Part shown: positions 53,110-63,762 of the stretch, in pieces
How the letters are laid out: each line of letters starts with the position of its first letter
Numbering within the stretch: position 1 is the stretch's first letter
Assembly: GCF_022554085.1 (NCBI RefSeq)
Contig: NZ_JAKFYR010000009.1
Location: forward strand, 1-64,000
Direction: 5' to 3'
Origin: Rhodococcus sp. CH91
GTDB taxonomy: Bacteria > Actinomycetota > Actinomycetes > Mycobacteriales > Mycobacteriaceae
Length of the DNA stretch: 64,000 bases
The notes under the pieces: generated by a model
Databases searched by the model: none
What the model saw: the letters and a program-made list of their open reading frames with translations, nothing else
What the model was told of the DNA's origin: nothing
Position numbers and translations under genes: made by a program

Positions 53110-54192
53110 TCAGTCGTAATGGTTGATGGAGGCTTCGGCCAGCCGGGACAGTCCCTCGCGGATGTACCGGGCCCACAGGGCTCCGACACCGTCGACGGCC
53201 TGGAGGTCGGCCGCGGTGGCGGCGAGCAGGCCCTGCAGGGTGCCGAACGCGCCCACCAGCAGGTTGATCTGGCGGGTCTGCAAGCGCGGCACCCGATGGA
53301 GCACGCGGTAGCCGCGAGGGCTCATCGACGTGTCGAGAGCTTCGATGGTGCCCGAATACCCGAAGGCCCGCGCGAGCGTCGTGAGATCGAGCAGGTCGAC
53401 GTCGGTCAGCCGGGCGAGCCGCTCGAGCGCCTGATCGACCTCCTGTGACGAGGGGACACGATCGCCGGCCAGGTAATCGCGCACGATGAGCTGCCGGGCG
53501 AGCTGGTTGTCGCCCACCAGCTCTTCGAGTTGGAGGGCGAGCTGGCGGCCGTCGGTGCCCAGTTCGAGCACGTCCTGTTCGATCTCCACCGCCAGCCGGT
53601 GCATCATCTCGAGTCGCTGTGCCACGGTGAGCGCGTCACGCAGGGTGACGATGTCCTCGATCTCGACCACCGACAGTTGCCGCGTCACTTCGTCGAGACG
53701 GGCCTTGTAGCGTTCCAAGGTGGCGACGGCTTGATTGGCGCGGGACAGGATCGTGGCCGAATCGTCGATGACGTGCCGGCGACCGTCGACGTACACACTG
53801 ACGATGCTCATCGACTGACTGACCGACACCACCGGATAGCCGGTCTGGATCGCGGTGCGCTCCGCGGCGCGGTGACGAGTGCCGGACTCGACGGTCGGGA
53901 TGCTCGGATCGGGCACGAGCTGGACGTTGGCACGCACGATGCGGGTGCCGTCCGTGGACACGACCACCGCACCGTCCATCTTCGACAACTCTCGCAACCG
54001 GGTCGGGGCGAACTCCACGTCGAGCTCGAATCCGCCGTCGCACAGAGCGGCCACCTGCTCGTCGAAACCGAGGACGATCAGGCCCCCGGTCCGGCCGCGG
54101 AGGATCCGTTCGAGACCGTCGCGTAGCGCGGTGCCGGGTGCCAGACGGGCGATGGTTTCGCCCAGCGTCGATACCGACGCCGACTCGGTCAT
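53110..54192 (-). CDS. disA: DNA integrity scanning diadenylate cyclase
   Basis: A 360-residue enzyme making c-di-AMP. The DAC domain (1-150) has KMDGAVVVS (DGA at 73-75) and GTRHRAAE (RHR at 106-108), a helical spine follows, and the C-terminal helix-hairpin-helix domain (about 290-350) binds branched DNA. ATG 54192 has AAGGGAG upstream; an in-frame extension to 54231 is unlikely. It is separated from radA by two genes here, while in M. tuberculosis the two are neighbours. Confidence 0.95.
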   Translation of the reverse strand: MTESASVSTLGETIARLAPGTALRDGLERILRGRTGGLIVLGFDEQVAALCDGGFELDVEFAPTRLRELSKMDGAVVVSTDGTRIVRANVQLVPDPSIPTVESGTRHRAAERTAIQTGYPVVSVSQSMSIVSVYVDGRRHVIDDSATILSRANQAVATLERYKARLDEVTRQLSVVEIEDIVTLRDALTVAQRLEMMHRLAVEIEQDVLELGTDGRQLALQLEELVGDNQLARQLIVRDYLAGDRVPSSQEVDQALERLARLTDVDLLDLTTLARAFGYSGTIEALDTSMSPRGYRVLHRVPRLQTRQINLLVGAFGTLQGLLAATAADLQAVDGVGALWARYIREGLSRLAEASINHYD

Positions 54193-54272
54193 CGCGACTC
54201 CCTTCCGTGTGCAGCCTGCGGTCACGGTCACATTTGCGCGAACTCCCGAACCGGCGTCGCCGACCGCGCAAC

Positions 54273-54278
54273 TACATT
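54273..54278 (+). promoter_or_regulatory. -10 box TACATT of thioesterase gene
   Basis: TANNNT box eight bases upstream of the ATG at 54287. Confidence 0.4.
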
Positions 54279-54286
54279 ACTTGCTT

Positions 54287-54850
54287 ATGCGCAACACCTG
54301 GACTTTGCCCGACGACCTCGTCGTTCCCGCTCTGCCGGAAGATCATCCCGGCCCGGGTGCCCCGCTTCCGCAGCATTGGGCGAAGTGCTTCGGGTGCGGC
54401 GACGACCAGCCCTCGGGCCTGGCGATGGAGTTCACCTTCGGCGAGGGTCTGGAAGTGCTGGGCCGGCTCGACGTCGCCACCCGCTATCAGGGTGGTCCGG
54501 GCTTCATCCACGGCGGCATCCTGATGACGGCGTTCGACGAGGTGCAGGGGATGGCGTGCAACGCCGCGCTTCGCTCCGCCGTGGTCACCGGGCATTTCGA
54601 GACCGATTTCGCCCGCCCGATCCCGCTCGGTTCGGTCCTCGAGTTCCGGGCACGCGTCGACGGCACCGTGCGTCGCAAGGTGTACACGAGCTCGGAGGCC
54701 CGCATCGTCGACGGGCCGATGGCCGATCCGGACGTGGTGGTCGCGTCGTCCGTGGGTCTGTTCGTCCTGGTGGGACACGAGCACTTCGCGAAGGGCATGG
54801 ACTTCGCGGACGGCGTTCCGCAGACCGACCACGACATCTCCGCTCCTTAG
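54287..54850 (+). CDS. PaaI-type hotdog-fold thioesterase
   Basis: A 187-residue hotdog protein. WAKCFGCGDDQPSGLAMEFTF and YQGGPGFIHGGILMTAFDEVQG are the usual marks; the HGG and the following acidic residue on the long helix form the thioesterase site. It probably hydrolyses an acyl-CoA. Located between divergent disA and convergent dinB, its end overlapping dinB by 4 bases. Absent from the corresponding place in M. tuberculosis as I remember it. Confidence 0.85.
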   Translation: MRNTWTLPDDLVVPALPEDHPGPGAPLPQHWAKCFGCGDDQPSGLAMEFTFGEGLEVLGRLDVATRYQGGPGFIHGGILMTAFDEVQGMACNAALRSAVVTGHFETDFARPIPLGSVLEFRARVDGTVRRKVYTSSEARIVDGPMADPDVVVASSVGLFVLVGHEHFAKGMDFADGVPQTDHDISAP

Positions 54851-56097
54851 AGCGTCCGTCCCGGCGGTCGGTCCGGGAGCAGGGGCGTACCGGGCCGGTG
54901 ATCGCGTCCGAGCAGCGTGGCCGACGTGACGGCCCCGGCGCCGTAACGGGAATGCAGATCGTCGAGGACGGCATCGAGCGCGTGCCGGTCGATCGCGCGG
55001 TGCGCCGGGAGGGGATGGCCGTTCTCGACCACCTCGTCGAAGGGCAGCTCGAGCTGCTCGGCGCCCTCGCCGGTGAGGTTCGAGACCGCGATCCCTATCA
55101 GGGTGAGCCCACGGTCGGCGATGAGTGGATGGGTGTGGTCCAGCAACTCGCGTGCCGCCGCCCCGACGAGGTCGGTGCGTGCGGTGGCGCCGGGAAGCGT
55201 GTGCGAACGGGTGGCGCGGCTGTAGTCGGCGAATCGCACCCGCAGTACCACCGTGCGTCCGAGGCGACGGGCCCGGCGCATCCGACGGCACACACGGTCG
55301 ACGAGCAACTGCAGTGTTTCCGCCACCGACTCGATGCTGTGCGGTCCGTGGCCGAGGGCGTGTTGCGCGCCCATCGAACTGCGCGGCCGGTGTCGGACCG
55401 GACGCGGGTCGTGCCCGAGAGCGAGAGCATGCAGGTGACGTCCGGTCGCTCGCCCCAGCAGCGACACGAGATCGGATTCGGAGTGGCGGGCGACGTCCGC
55501 CACCGTCCGCATTCCGTGTGCGTGCAGTTTCGCCGCGGTGACTCTGCCGACGCCCCACAGTCGTTCGACCGGCAACGGGTGGAGGAACGCGAGTTCGGCG
55601 TCCGGAGGGACGAGGAGCAGACCGTCGGGCTTGGCCACCCCGCTCGCGACCTTTGCGAGGAACTTGGTGCGCGCGATACCGACGGTGATCGGCAGACCGA
55701 CCTCGGCGGCCACCTCACGGCGCAGGCGCGTGGCGATTTCGACCGGGCTGCCCGCGATGCGCTCGAGCCCGGAGACGTCGAGGAATGCCTCGTCGATCGA
55801 GATCCCCTCCACGACGGGAGTCGTGCGATCGAAGATCGCGAAGACCTCGCGGGAGGCTTCCGCATAGGCGTCCATGCGGGGAGGAACGGAGATCACCCCC
55901 GGGCACAGCGCCCGGGCGGCACGACCGGACATCGCGGTGGCTATGCCGTATGCCTTGGCAGCGTAGGACGCCGCGAGCACGACACCCCCGCCCACGACCA
56001 CCGGCCTGCCGCGCAGCCGCGGATCGTCGCGTTGCTCCACCGACGCGTAGAAGGCGTCGAGATCGGCGTGGAGGACGGTCGCACCGGACACGAACAC
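54847..56097 (-). CDS. dinB: DNA polymerase IV (Y-family)
   Basis: A 416-residue translesion polymerase. HADLDAFYASVEQ and SIDEAFLDV carry the catalytic acidic residues, VLAASYAAKAYGI is the fingers segment, and GIARTKFLAKVASGVAKPDG leads to the helix-hairpin-helix thumb. A little-finger domain follows, with QLELPF as a good beta-clamp-binding motif. GTG 56097 is the start. It lies 46 bp downstream of radA on the same strand, so radA-dinB forms a DNA repair unit. Confidence 0.93.
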   Translation of the reverse strand: MFVSGATVLHADLDAFYASVEQRDDPRLRGRPVVVGGGVVLAASYAAKAYGIATAMSGRAARALCPGVISVPPRMDAYAEASREVFAIFDRTTPVVEGISIDEAFLDVSGLERIAGSPVEIATRLRREVAAEVGLPITVGIARTKFLAKVASGVAKPDGLLLVPPDAELAFLHPLPVERLWGVGRVTAAKLHAHGMRTVADVARHSESDLVSLLGRATGRHLHALALGHDPRPVRHRPRSSMGAQHALGHGPHSIESVAETLQLLVDRVCRRMRRARRLGRTVVLRVRFADYSRATRSHTLPGATARTDLVGAAARELLDHTHPLIADRGLTLIGIAVSNLTGEGAEQLELPFDEVVENGHPLPAHRAIDRHALDAVLDDLHSRYGAGAVTSATLLGRDHRPGTPLLPDRPPGRTL

Positions 56098-56143
56098 ATG
56101 TTCGCACCGGCATCCGACATCTCGGCTCGCCCGACGGGAGGCC

Positions 56144-57535
56144 TCAGCGCGTCAGTGTGGAGAGCGCCTGTGCCAGGTTGGCGACCTCGAACTTCTTCAT
56201 GCCCTTCGGCACTCCCTCGACATCGCGGGGTACGACTCCGCGGTCGAAGCCGAGGCGGGCGGCCTCCGCGAGGCGGCGCCCCGCTCCCACCACGCGACGG
56301 ACTTCGCCCGCGAGACCGACCTCCCCGAGCAGCACCGTGCCCACCGGGACGGGCTGGTCGCGCACCGCGGAGGCGACGGCGAGCGCGAGTGCGAGATCGG
56401 CCGAGGGGTCGGTGATCCGCATCCCGCCCACCGTCGAGGCGTAGACATCGCAATTGCCGAGCTTGCCGAGACCACAACGCCGCTCGAGCACCGCGAGCAC
56501 CATGGCGACCCGGGCCGCGTCGAGACCACTCACGGCACGTCGCGGAGAGGGATTGTGCGTGGGCACCACGAGGGCCTGGACTTCGCCGAGAAGAGGACGT
56601 TTGCCGTCCATCGTCACGGTGACCGCTGTGCCCGGAACGGCCTCGTCGCGGTGTTGCAGGAACAGTCCGGACGGGTCGCTCACGCCGACGATGCCGTCCT
56701 CGGCGAGTTCGAAGCAGCCCACCTCGTCGGCGGCGCCGAAGCGGTTCTTCACGCCGCGCACCATGCGCAGCGTGGAGTGCTTGTCGCCCTCGAAGTGCAG
56801 CACCACATCGACGAGATGCTCGAGGGAACGGGGGCCGGCCACCGCACCGTCCTTCGTGACGTGACCGATGAGCAGCACGGGTATGCCGCTGGACTTCGCG
56901 AGCGAGGTCAGCGCGCTGGTCACCGCACGCACCTGCGTGACTCCGCCGGTGACCCCGTCGACGTCGGCGGCGAGCATGGTCTGCACGGAATCGACGACGA
57001 GCAGGGTCGGTTTCACCTGTTCGACGTGCCCGAAGATGGTCGCGAGATCGTTCTCGGCGGTGAGATAGACACGGTCGTGGACGGCGCCGGTGCGATCGGC
57101 ACGCAACCGCACCTGCCCGGCCGATTCCTCGCCCGTGACGTAGAGGGCGCGATCGGCCTCACCTCGCAGCGCCCAGCGATGCACGACCTCGAGCAGGAGC
57201 GTGGACTTGCCGACACCCGGCTCACCGGCGAGGAGGACGACGGAACCGGGCACCACCCCTCCGCCGAGGACACGGTCGAGTTCCGGGATGCCCGTCGGTT
57301 TCGCGTGTGTGGCCTTGCCGTCGATCTGCGACAGGGGAGTGGCAGGTGTGCTCGGCAGGACGGCGGCCGCGCCCGCGCGTGCCAGGGAGGTGCCGGTACG
57401 CGCGGCGACCGCCACGGGCTGCACGGGAGCTTCGTCCATCGACCCCCACGTGCCGCATTCGGGACAGCGTCCGACCCACTTCGCGACGGTGTGCGCGCAG
57501 TCGGAACAGCGGTAGAGGGTCTTCGTCTTTGCCAC
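56144..57535 (-). CDS. radA: DNA repair protein RadA
   Basis: A 463-residue RecA-related helicase for recombination intermediates. An N-terminal C4 zinc finger (Cys10, Cys13, Cys24, Cys27), Walker [10 protein letters not shown], Walker [10 protein letters not shown], the RadA-specific KNRFG motif, and a Lon-like C-terminal domain (about 290-463) are all visible. The GTG at 57535 is six bases from TATTCT (minus strand 57542-57547), suggesting a leaderless mRNA. dinB follows. Confidence 0.95.
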   Translation of the reverse strand: MAKTKTLYRCSDCAHTVAKWVGRCPECGTWGSMDEAPVQPVAVAARTGTSLARAGAAAVLPSTPATPLSQIDGKATHAKPTGIPELDRVLGGGVVPGSVVLLAGEPGVGKSTLLLEVVHRWALRGEADRALYVTGEESAGQVRLRADRTGAVHDRVYLTAENDLATIFGHVEQVKPTLLVVDSVQTMLAADVDGVTGGVTQVRAVTSALTSLAKSSGIPVLLIGHVTKDGAVAGPRSLEHLVDVVLHFEGDKHSTLRMVRGVKNRFGAADEVGCFELAEDGIVGVSDPSGLFLQHRDEAVPGTAVTVTMDGKRPLLGEVQALVVPTHNPSPRRAVSGLDAARVAMVLAVLERRCGLGKLGNCDVYASTVGGMRITDPSADLALALAVASAVRDQPVPVGTVLLGEVGLAGEVRRVVGAGRRLAEAARLGFDRGVVPRDVEGVPKGMKKFEVANLAQALSTLTR

Positions 57536-57541
57536 GGCCGG

Positions 57542-57547
57542 AGAATA
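57542..57547 (-). promoter_or_regulatory. -10 box TATTCT of radA
   Basis: TANNNT box on the minus strand, six bases from the GTG at 57535. Confidence 0.5.
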
Positions 57548-57579
57548 GTCGGTCGCACCGACACAGCCGTGACATGCGA

Positions 57580-57612
57580 AAGGCCCGGCCGGGCGATGCC
57601 CGACCGGACCTT
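57580..57612 (-). terminator. Terminator hairpin of the LpqE-like gene
   Basis: A 15-bp stem with three mismatches around a GAT loop, between the end of the lipoprotein gene and the radA promoter. Confidence 0.7.
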
Positions 57613-57625
57613 GTCGCAGGGAGAT

Positions 57626-58255
57626 CTAGTGCGCTTCGCCCACGATCGGCGAGAGCTCCGACTCGTCGCGGGGGAGTTCCGGTCCTGCGTCGATCGGGAT
57701 GGAGACCGTGATGTCGCCGGCCTCGGCGAAGGAGAAGGTGACCGGGATGGTCAGACCGGGACGAACGCCTTCGGAGAGGCCCACGAGCTCGACGGTCTCG
57801 ATCGCTGCCGGTGTCGGGAAGGGGGTCTCGCCCGTGCTGTCCGGATCGGGCAGCTCCTCGGCACCCTCGATCAGATCCGCGGTGGTCTCGGAGGCACCGG
57901 CGATCACGGAGGACTGCGGCGGGATCTCGAGTTCGGCGCCGGTGACCGACTGTGCGAAGTCGGTGGAGATGCCGGTGAGCTCGTCACCGATGTACGGATC
58001 GAGGTTGACGATCGTGAAGCCGAGCTGGGCGGTTCCGCCGGGCTCGATGCTGTACTCCTCGGAGTTCGGGTAGATCACGTGCACGTTGCGCAATGCGATG
58101 CTGCCGGCGTCCACGTTGGAACCGTTGATGGCCGGGACCTGGGTCGAGGTCTGGGTGATCTGACCGGCGCTGCACGCAGACATCGTGAGTGCCGCCCCTG
58201 CGGCAAGGGCGAGAGCAGTCACGACTCGGCGAGTCGGCGCTTTGAGAGCAGTCAC
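57626..58255 (-). CDS. lpqE: LpqE-like lipoprotein
   Basis: A 209-residue secreted lipoprotein. A signal sequence (RRVVTALALAAGAALTMSAC) ends at the lipidated Cys near residue 28. The mature part is a beta-sandwich-like domain with ALRNVHVIYPN and a C-terminal region rich in Asp, Glu and Pro. By position it corresponds to Rv3584. The GTG at 58255 is preceded by GGAGG; a start at 58267 is less likely. Function unknown; in mycobacteria it is an envelope lipoprotein. It is divergent from carD. Confidence 0.88.
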   Translation of the reverse strand: MTALKAPTRRVVTALALAAGAALTMSACSAGQITQTSTQVPAINGSNVDAGSIALRNVHVIYPNSEEYSIEPGGTAQLGFTIVNLDPYIGDELTGISTDFAQSVTGAELEIPPQSSVIAGASETTADLIEGAEELPDPDSTGETPFPTPAAIETVELVGLSEGVRPGLTIPVTFSFAEAGDITVSIPIDAGPELPRDESELSPIVGEAH

Positions 58256-59020
<765 letters not shown>

Positions 59021-59045
59021 CAGGACGGCGAGGCGAAAACTGCAC

Positions 59046-59753
59046 ATGAACGATCGCAACGGGCCGGTCGTCGGAATCGTTCCGGCGGCCGGCCGTGGTG
59101 TTCGCCTGGGTGAACCACTGCCCAAGGCGTTCGTGGAACTCGAGGGCCGCACGATGCTCGCCCGCTCGGTGGAGGCGATGCTCGCCTCGGGAGTGGTCGA
59201 TCGCGTCGTGATCGTCGTCCCTCCCGAATCGGCCGGGACCACCGCGACCCGGCTCGTCGGGGAATCCTTCGCCGCCCGGGTGCAGGTCGTGGCCGGGGGA
59301 ACCGAACGAGCCGATTCCGTACGTGCAGGTCTTGCGGCGGCGCCGGGAGCGCGGTTCGTGCTCGTCCACGACGCCGCACGCGCTCTCACGCCGGCAGGCC
59401 TGTTCGTGCGGGTGGTGGACGCGCTGCGCGCCGGCTGTGACGCGGTGATCCCGGTGCTCCCCGTCGCCGACACCATCAAGAGTGTCGACGACGTGGGCAT
59501 CGTGACCGGCACCCCGGACCGGTCGCGCCTGAGAGCGGTGCAGACACCGCAGGGCTTCGACGTCGACCTGCTCTCACGAGCCAATCGGGACGCGGCCGAC
59601 GCCACCGACGACGCGGGACTCGTCGAGCGGCTGGGTGAGCAGGTGACGACCGTCGCGGGAGACCCGCTCGCTTTCAAGATCACTACCCCGCTGGATCTGG
59701 TGCTGGCGCGTGCCGTGCTCGCATCCGGCGTCCCCGCAGAGAAGGAGATGTGA
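59046..59753 (+). CDS. ispD: 2-C-methyl-D-erythritol 4-phosphate cytidylyltransferase
   Basis: A 235-residue enzyme of the MEP isoprenoid pathway. [18 protein letters not shown] is the CTP-binding loop with its Arg and Lys, [16 protein letters not shown] and VHDAARALT are conserved, and TPQGF lies near the end. The ATG at 59046 begins the family start [16 protein letters not shown]. The stop overlaps the ispF start. Confidence 0.95.
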   Translation: MNDRNGPVVGIVPAAGRGVRLGEPLPKAFVELEGRTMLARSVEAMLASGVVDRVVIVVPPESAGTTATRLVGESFAARVQVVAGGTERADSVRAGLAAAPGARFVLVHDAARALTPAGLFVRVVDALRAGCDAVIPVLPVADTIKSVDDVGIVTGTPDRSRLRAVQTPQGFDVDLLSRANRDAADATDDAGLVERLGEQVTTVAGDPLAFKITTPLDLVLARAVLASGVPAEKEM

Positions 59754-60235
59754 CCATCGTGCGTGTCGGCATCGGAACGGACGTGCATCCCGTGGAGGCG
59801 GGCCGGCCGTGCTGGATGGCCGGTCTGCTGTTCGAGGACGCCGACGGCTGTGCCGGGCACTCCGACGGCGACGTGGCCGCGCACGCGCTGTGCGACGCCC
59901 TGCTCTCGGCCGCCGGTCTCGGCGACCTCGGTGCGGTCTTCGGCACGGGGCGTCCCGAGATGTCCGGTGTATCCGGCGTCGCCATGCTCCAAGAGGTGCG
60001 GCGCCTGCTCGCCGAGGCGGGCTGGGCCGTGGGGAACGCCGCCGTTCAGGTGATCGGGAACCGGCCGAAGATCGGACCGCGTCGTGAGGAAGCACAAGCC
60101 GTGCTGGCCGATGCGCTCGGTGCCCCGGTCTCGGTGTCGGCGACCACCACGGACGGACTCGGCCTCACCGGCCGGGGCGAAGGCGTGGCGGCGGTCGCAA
60201 CCGCACTGGTCCTGGCCCGGCAGGACGAACGGTAG
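59750..60235 (+). CDS. ispF: 2-C-methyl-D-erythritol 2,4-cyclodiphosphate synthase
   Basis: A 161-residue zinc enzyme forming the cyclic diphosphate in the MEP pathway. [10 protein letters not shown] gives metal Asp and His, [25 protein letters not shown] is the signature, and [14 protein letters not shown] closes the protein. GTG 59750 overlaps the ispD stop; GTG 59759 is possible given AGGAG at 59743. It feeds the prenyl supply together with ispD. Confidence 0.95.
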   Translation: MTIVRVGIGTDVHPVEAGRPCWMAGLLFEDADGCAGHSDGDVAAHALCDALLSAAGLGDLGAVFGTGRPEMSGVSGVAMLQEVRRLLAEAGWAVGNAAVQVIGNRPKIGPRREEAQAVLADALGAPVSVSATTTDGLGLTGRGEGVAAVATALVLARQDER

Positions 60236-60238
60236 GAT
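60233..60238 (+). promoter_or_regulatory. -10 box TAGGAT of cysS
   Basis: TANNNT box eight bases upstream of the GTG at 60247, overlapping the ispF stop; allows cysS its own leaderless transcript inside the operon. Confidence 0.4.
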
Positions 60239-60246
60239 CGACGGTC

Positions 60247-61641
60247 GTGACCTTGCGCTTATACGACACCGAATCGCGGGCCGTGCGGGATTTCGAACCG
60301 CTGGTCCCCGGCCACGCTTCGGTCTACCTGTGTGGGGCCACCGTGCAAGGCGAACCCCATATCGGCCACGTACGCAGCGGTGTCGCGTTCGACGTGCTCC
60401 GTCGCTGGCTGACCGCCAAGGGGCTCGACGTCGCCTTTGTGAGAAATGTCACAGACATCGACGACAAGATCCTCCGCAAGGCGGCCGAGGCGGGCCGGCC
60501 GTGGTGGGAGTGGGCCTCCACCTACGAGCGGGCCTTCAACCGCGCCTACGACGCGCTCGGTGTCCTGCCGCCGTCCGTGGAACCCCGCGCGACCGGACAC
60601 GTCACGCAGATGGTCGAACTCATCCAGCGCCTCATCGATGCCGGTCACGCCTATGCGGCAGACGGCGACGTCTACTTCGACGTACTGAGCTATCCGCAGT
60701 ACGGAGCCCTCTCCGGTCATCGCATCGACGACGTCCACCAGGGCGAGAGTGCCGGGCTGGGCAAGCGCGACCCGCGCGACTTCACGCTGTGGAAGGCGGA
60801 GAAGCCCGGGGAGCCCTCGTGGCCCACCCCGTGGGGACGCGGACGTCCCGGCTGGCATCTCGAATGCTCCGCGATGGCCGGTTTCTATCTCGGAAGTACC
60901 TTCGATATCCATTGCGGAGGAATGGATCTCGTCTTCCCGCACCACGAGAACGAGACCGCTCAGTCCCGCGCGGCGGGCGACGGCTTCGCGCGTTACTGGC
61001 TGCACAACGGCTGGGTGACGATGGGCGGAGAGAAGATGTCCAAGTCGCTCGGCAACGTGCTGTCCATTCCCAACGTCCTCGCCCGGGTCCGCCCGCAGGA
61101 GCTGCGCTACTACCTCGGCAGCGCCCATTACCGGTCGATGCTCGAGTACTCCGACGACGCGCTCGCCGAGGCGGCCGCGGCCTATCGGGGACTCGAATCG
61201 TTCGTCCTCAAGACCCGCGACCGGGCGGGAGAAGTGCCCGTGGGCACCTGGACGGATGCCTTCGCCGACGCCCTCGACGACGATCTCGGAGTGCCCAAGG
61301 CCCTCGCCGAGATCCACGGGCGGCGCAGCGAGGGCAACAAGGCCCTCGACAACGGCGACCTCGACGAAGCTGTGCGGATCGCTTCCCAGATGAGAAGCAT
61401 GATGGGCATCCTCGGTGTGGACCCCCTCGACGAGCACTGGTGCACCACCACGGACACCGGGTCGGCGGCGCTCGCCGCGCTCGACGTCCTGGTCACCACG
61501 GATCTCGAGCGCCGCACCACTGCCCGCGCCGAGAAGAACTGGGCGGTGGCCGACGAGGTGCGCGACCGGCTGGCGGCCGCGGGCATCGAAGTGACCGATA
61601 CGCCGAACGGACCCGAGTGGTCCTTGAAAGCAGGACAGTGA
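60247..61641 (+). CDS. cysS: Cysteinyl-tRNA synthetase
   Basis: A 464-residue class I synthetase. HIGH is in [11 protein letters not shown] (about 37), KMSKS in [12 protein letters not shown] (about 264). The zinc site uses Cys29 (YLCGAT), the Cys in LECSAM, and FPHHENE. It charges tRNA(Cys). Given the leader peptides in this window, cysteinyl-tRNA made by this enzyme is the probable signal they read. The stop overlaps rlmB by one base (TGATG). Confidence 0.96.
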   Translation: MTLRLYDTESRAVRDFEPLVPGHASVYLCGATVQGEPHIGHVRSGVAFDVLRRWLTAKGLDVAFVRNVTDIDDKILRKAAEAGRPWWEWASTYERAFNRAYDALGVLPPSVEPRATGHVTQMVELIQRLIDAGHAYAADGDVYFDVLSYPQYGALSGHRIDDVHQGESAGLGKRDPRDFTLWKAEKPGEPSWPTPWGRGRPGWHLECSAMAGFYLGSTFDIHCGGMDLVFPHHENETAQSRAAGDGFARYWLHNGWVTMGGEKMSKSLGNVLSIPNVLARVRPQELRYYLGSAHYRSMLEYSDDALAEAAAAYRGLESFVLKTRDRAGEVPVGTWTDAFADALDDDLGVPKALAEIHGRRSEGNKALDNGDLDEAVRIASQMRSMMGILGVDPLDEHWCTTTDTGSAALAALDVLVTTDLERRTTARAEKNWAVADEVRDRLAAAGIEVTDTPNGPEWSLKAGQ

Positions 61642-62609
61642 TGGCAGGCAATTCCCAGCGTCGCGGCGCTATTCGTAAGGGCGGCACGAAGAAGGGGCAG
61701 GTCGTCGGGTCCGGCGGGCAGCGGCGTCGCGGGCTCGAGGCCCGCGGTGCGACCCCCAGGGCCGAGGACCGCCCCTACCACCCCGCGGCCAAACGTGCCC
61801 GGGCGGCCGCGAAGGCCACCGATACGCGCGGGGGTGGTCGTCGACCGGCCGCCGGCCGTAAGGCCGAGGACGGGCCGGAGATGGTCCTGGGCCGCAATCC
61901 GGTCGTCGAATGCCTGCGGGCCGGCGTTCCCGCGACGGCTCTGTACGTCGCCCTGGGCGCGGAGGCGGACGAGCGACTCAAGGAAGCCGTGCAGCGCTCG
62001 GCCGAGATGGGCATCTCGATTCTCGAGGTCTCGCGTTCCGAACTCGACCGGCTGTCGGCCAACGGGATGCATCAGGGCATCGGCCTCCAGGTTCCGCCCT
62101 ACCGGTACGCGCATCCCGACGACCTGATCGCCCGCGCCGCGGAAAACCACGAACGGCCGCTGATCGTGGCGCTCGACAACATCTCCGATCCGCGCAATCT
62201 CGGCGCCGTGATCCGCTCGGTCGCAGCATTCGGTGGGCACGGCGTGGTGATCCCGCAGCGACGCTCGGCGTCGGTGACGGCGGTGGCCTGGCGCACGAGT
62301 GCAGGTGCAGCAGCGCGACTGCCCGTCGCGCGTGCCACCAACCTCACGCGCACTCTCAAGGACTGGCAGGCCCGCGGCGTCCGCGTCGTCGGTCTCGACG
62401 CCGGCGGCGACACCAGCCTCGACGACTTCGACGGCACCGATCCCGTCGTGGTGGTCGTGGGCTCGGAAGGCAAGGGGCTCTCACGCCTGGTCCGGGAGAC
62501 CTGCGATTCGGTGCTCTCGATTCCGATGGCCGGAGATGTCGAATCGCTCAACGCCTCCGTGGCGGCGGGCGTCGTCCTGGCGGATATCGCGCGGCAGCGA
62601 CGCGCCTGA
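61641..62609 (+). CDS. rlmB: 23S rRNA 2'-O-ribose G2251 methyltransferase, TrmH/RlmB family
   Basis: A 322-residue SPOUT methyltransferase. A basic disordered extension of about 78 residues comes before the substrate-binding domain ([14 protein letters not shown]) and the knotted SAM-binding domain: [39 protein letters not shown] and [20 protein letters not shown]. The Arg in [10 protein letters not shown] and the Asn in LNASVA are catalytic in the family. The exact rRNA site is inferred from the family. The ATG at 61641 overlaps cysS. Confidence 0.92.
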   Translation: MAGNSQRRGAIRKGGTKKGQVVGSGGQRRRGLEARGATPRAEDRPYHPAAKRARAAAKATDTRGGGRRPAAGRKAEDGPEMVLGRNPVVECLRAGVPATALYVALGAEADERLKEAVQRSAEMGISILEVSRSELDRLSANGMHQGIGLQVPPYRYAHPDDLIARAAENHERPLIVALDNISDPRNLGAVIRSVAAFGGHGVVIPQRRSASVTAVAWRTSAGAAARLPVARATNLTRTLKDWQARGVRVVGLDAGGDTSLDDFDGTDPVVVVVGSEGKGLSRLVRETCDSVLSIPMAGDVESLNASVAAGVVLADIARQRRA

Positions 62610-62640
62610 CCGAGCCGGCCGGATTCGCGGCCGCGAGGGC

Positions 62641-62646
62641 TAGTCT
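62641..62646 (+). promoter_or_regulatory. -10 box TAGTCT, leaderless start of the esterase
   Basis: TANNNT box six bases before the GTG at 62653. Confidence 0.55.
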
Positions 62647-62652
62647 GTCCTC

Positions 62653-63762
62653 GTGGTCGCCTCACTGCCGTTCCGCACGCGAGTGTTCGCGCTGTCCGAG
62701 CGCTTCACGAACAAGTCCATCGCCGACGCGTCCCCGGAAGAGATCCCGGCACGCCGGGCGGCGAGAGCGAGACTGCTGGCGTCTCCGGCCGGTCGGCTGG
62801 TCGCGGGCCGGCCGCATCCCGGAGTGCGGATCGAGGATCGACCGGTCGATCTCGAGCACGTCGCCGTCGACGACCTCGAACCCGAGACGTCGCCTGTCTC
62901 CCTGCGGCTGAGGATCTATCGGCCGTCGGTGCGTGTGGACGGTCCGCTCCCCGTGGTGGTGCTGTTCCACGGTGGTGGATGGGTGTTCGGCAACCCGGAG
63001 CAGAACGAATGGTGGGCGAGCCGCATGGCTGCGCGGACCCCGTGCGTCGTGGTGTCGGTGGATTATCGGCTGGCACCCGAACATCCTTATCCGGCAGCGG
63101 TTCTGGACTGCTGGTCGTCGCTTCACTGGGTGGCCCGGCATGCCGGTGAGTTCGGAGGGGATCCGGCGCGCATCGTGGTGGCCGGCGACAGCGCCGGGGG
63201 GAATCTCGCCGCCGTCGTCGCCGATCTGGCGGGACGCTCGGATGGTCCGCTGCCGGTCGGGCAGGTGCTGGTCTATCCCGCAGCGGAGATGGAGGAGATG
63301 TTCCCCTCGGAGCAAAAGTTCGCGAACGCTCCCGTGCTCACTTCTCGCGGTATGCGTGCGTTCGTGCGTCTCTATCTCGCCGGCGCCGATCCGTACGCGC
63401 CGACGGCTGCTCCGTTGCGCGGCAGCCTGGCCGGTGCCGCGGTGCCCGCCCTCGTGCAGGTTGCAGGACATGATCCGTTGCGCGACAACGGTATACGTTA
63501 CGCGGCCGCACTGCGCGGCGAAGGATGTGATGTGACGGAGACCGACTATCCCGACGCCGTCCACGGATATCTCAGCCTGCCGGGCATCTCGCCTCCCGCG
63601 AAGCGGGCGCTCGACGAAGTGATCGCCTTCGTGCGGCGGGTGACGGCAGTCGAACCGGCCTCCCCGGAGGTCGCGGCGGTGGAGGAGACGAAGACGTCCG
63701 TGTGGTTCCGGATGCGCCGATCACCGCACCGGCACGAACCTGACCCGCTGGCCGGGGCGTAG
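62653..63762 (+). CDS. HSL-family alpha/beta hydrolase (esterase)
   Basis: A 369-residue hormone-sensitive-lipase-type esterase. VVLFHGGGWVFG has the HGGG oxyanion motif, GDSAGGN the nucleophile Ser (about 180), and DAVHGY the catalytic His near residue 303. No signal peptide. Such enzymes cleave short acyl or lipid esters. A Glu-rich and basic 45-residue tail follows the fold. The stop lies inside the convergent PxpC-like gene (42-bp overlap). Confidence 0.88.
   Translation: MVASLPFRTRVFALSERFTNKSIADASPEEIPARRAARARLLASPAGRLVAGRPHPGVRIEDRPVDLEHVAVDDLEPETSPVSLRLRIYRPSVRVDGPLPVVVLFHGGGWVFGNPEQNEWWASRMAARTPCVVVSVDYRLAPEHPYPAAVLDCWSSLHWVARHAGEFGGDPARIVVAGDSAGGNLAAVVADLAGRSDGPLPVGQVLVYPAAEMEEMFPSEQKFANAPVLTSRGMRAFVRLYLAGADPYAPTAAPLRGSLAGAAVPALVQVAGHDPLRDNGIRYAAALRGEGCDVTETDYPDAVHGYLSLPGISPPAKRALDEVIAFVRRVTAVEPASPEVAAVEETKTSVWFRMRRSPHRHEPDPLAGA

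Noticed and set aside
60084-61640. Extended frame before rlmB, running through ispF and cysS
   Set aside because: It is an out-of-frame shadow of cysS; the TGATG junction at 61639-61643 gives the natural start.
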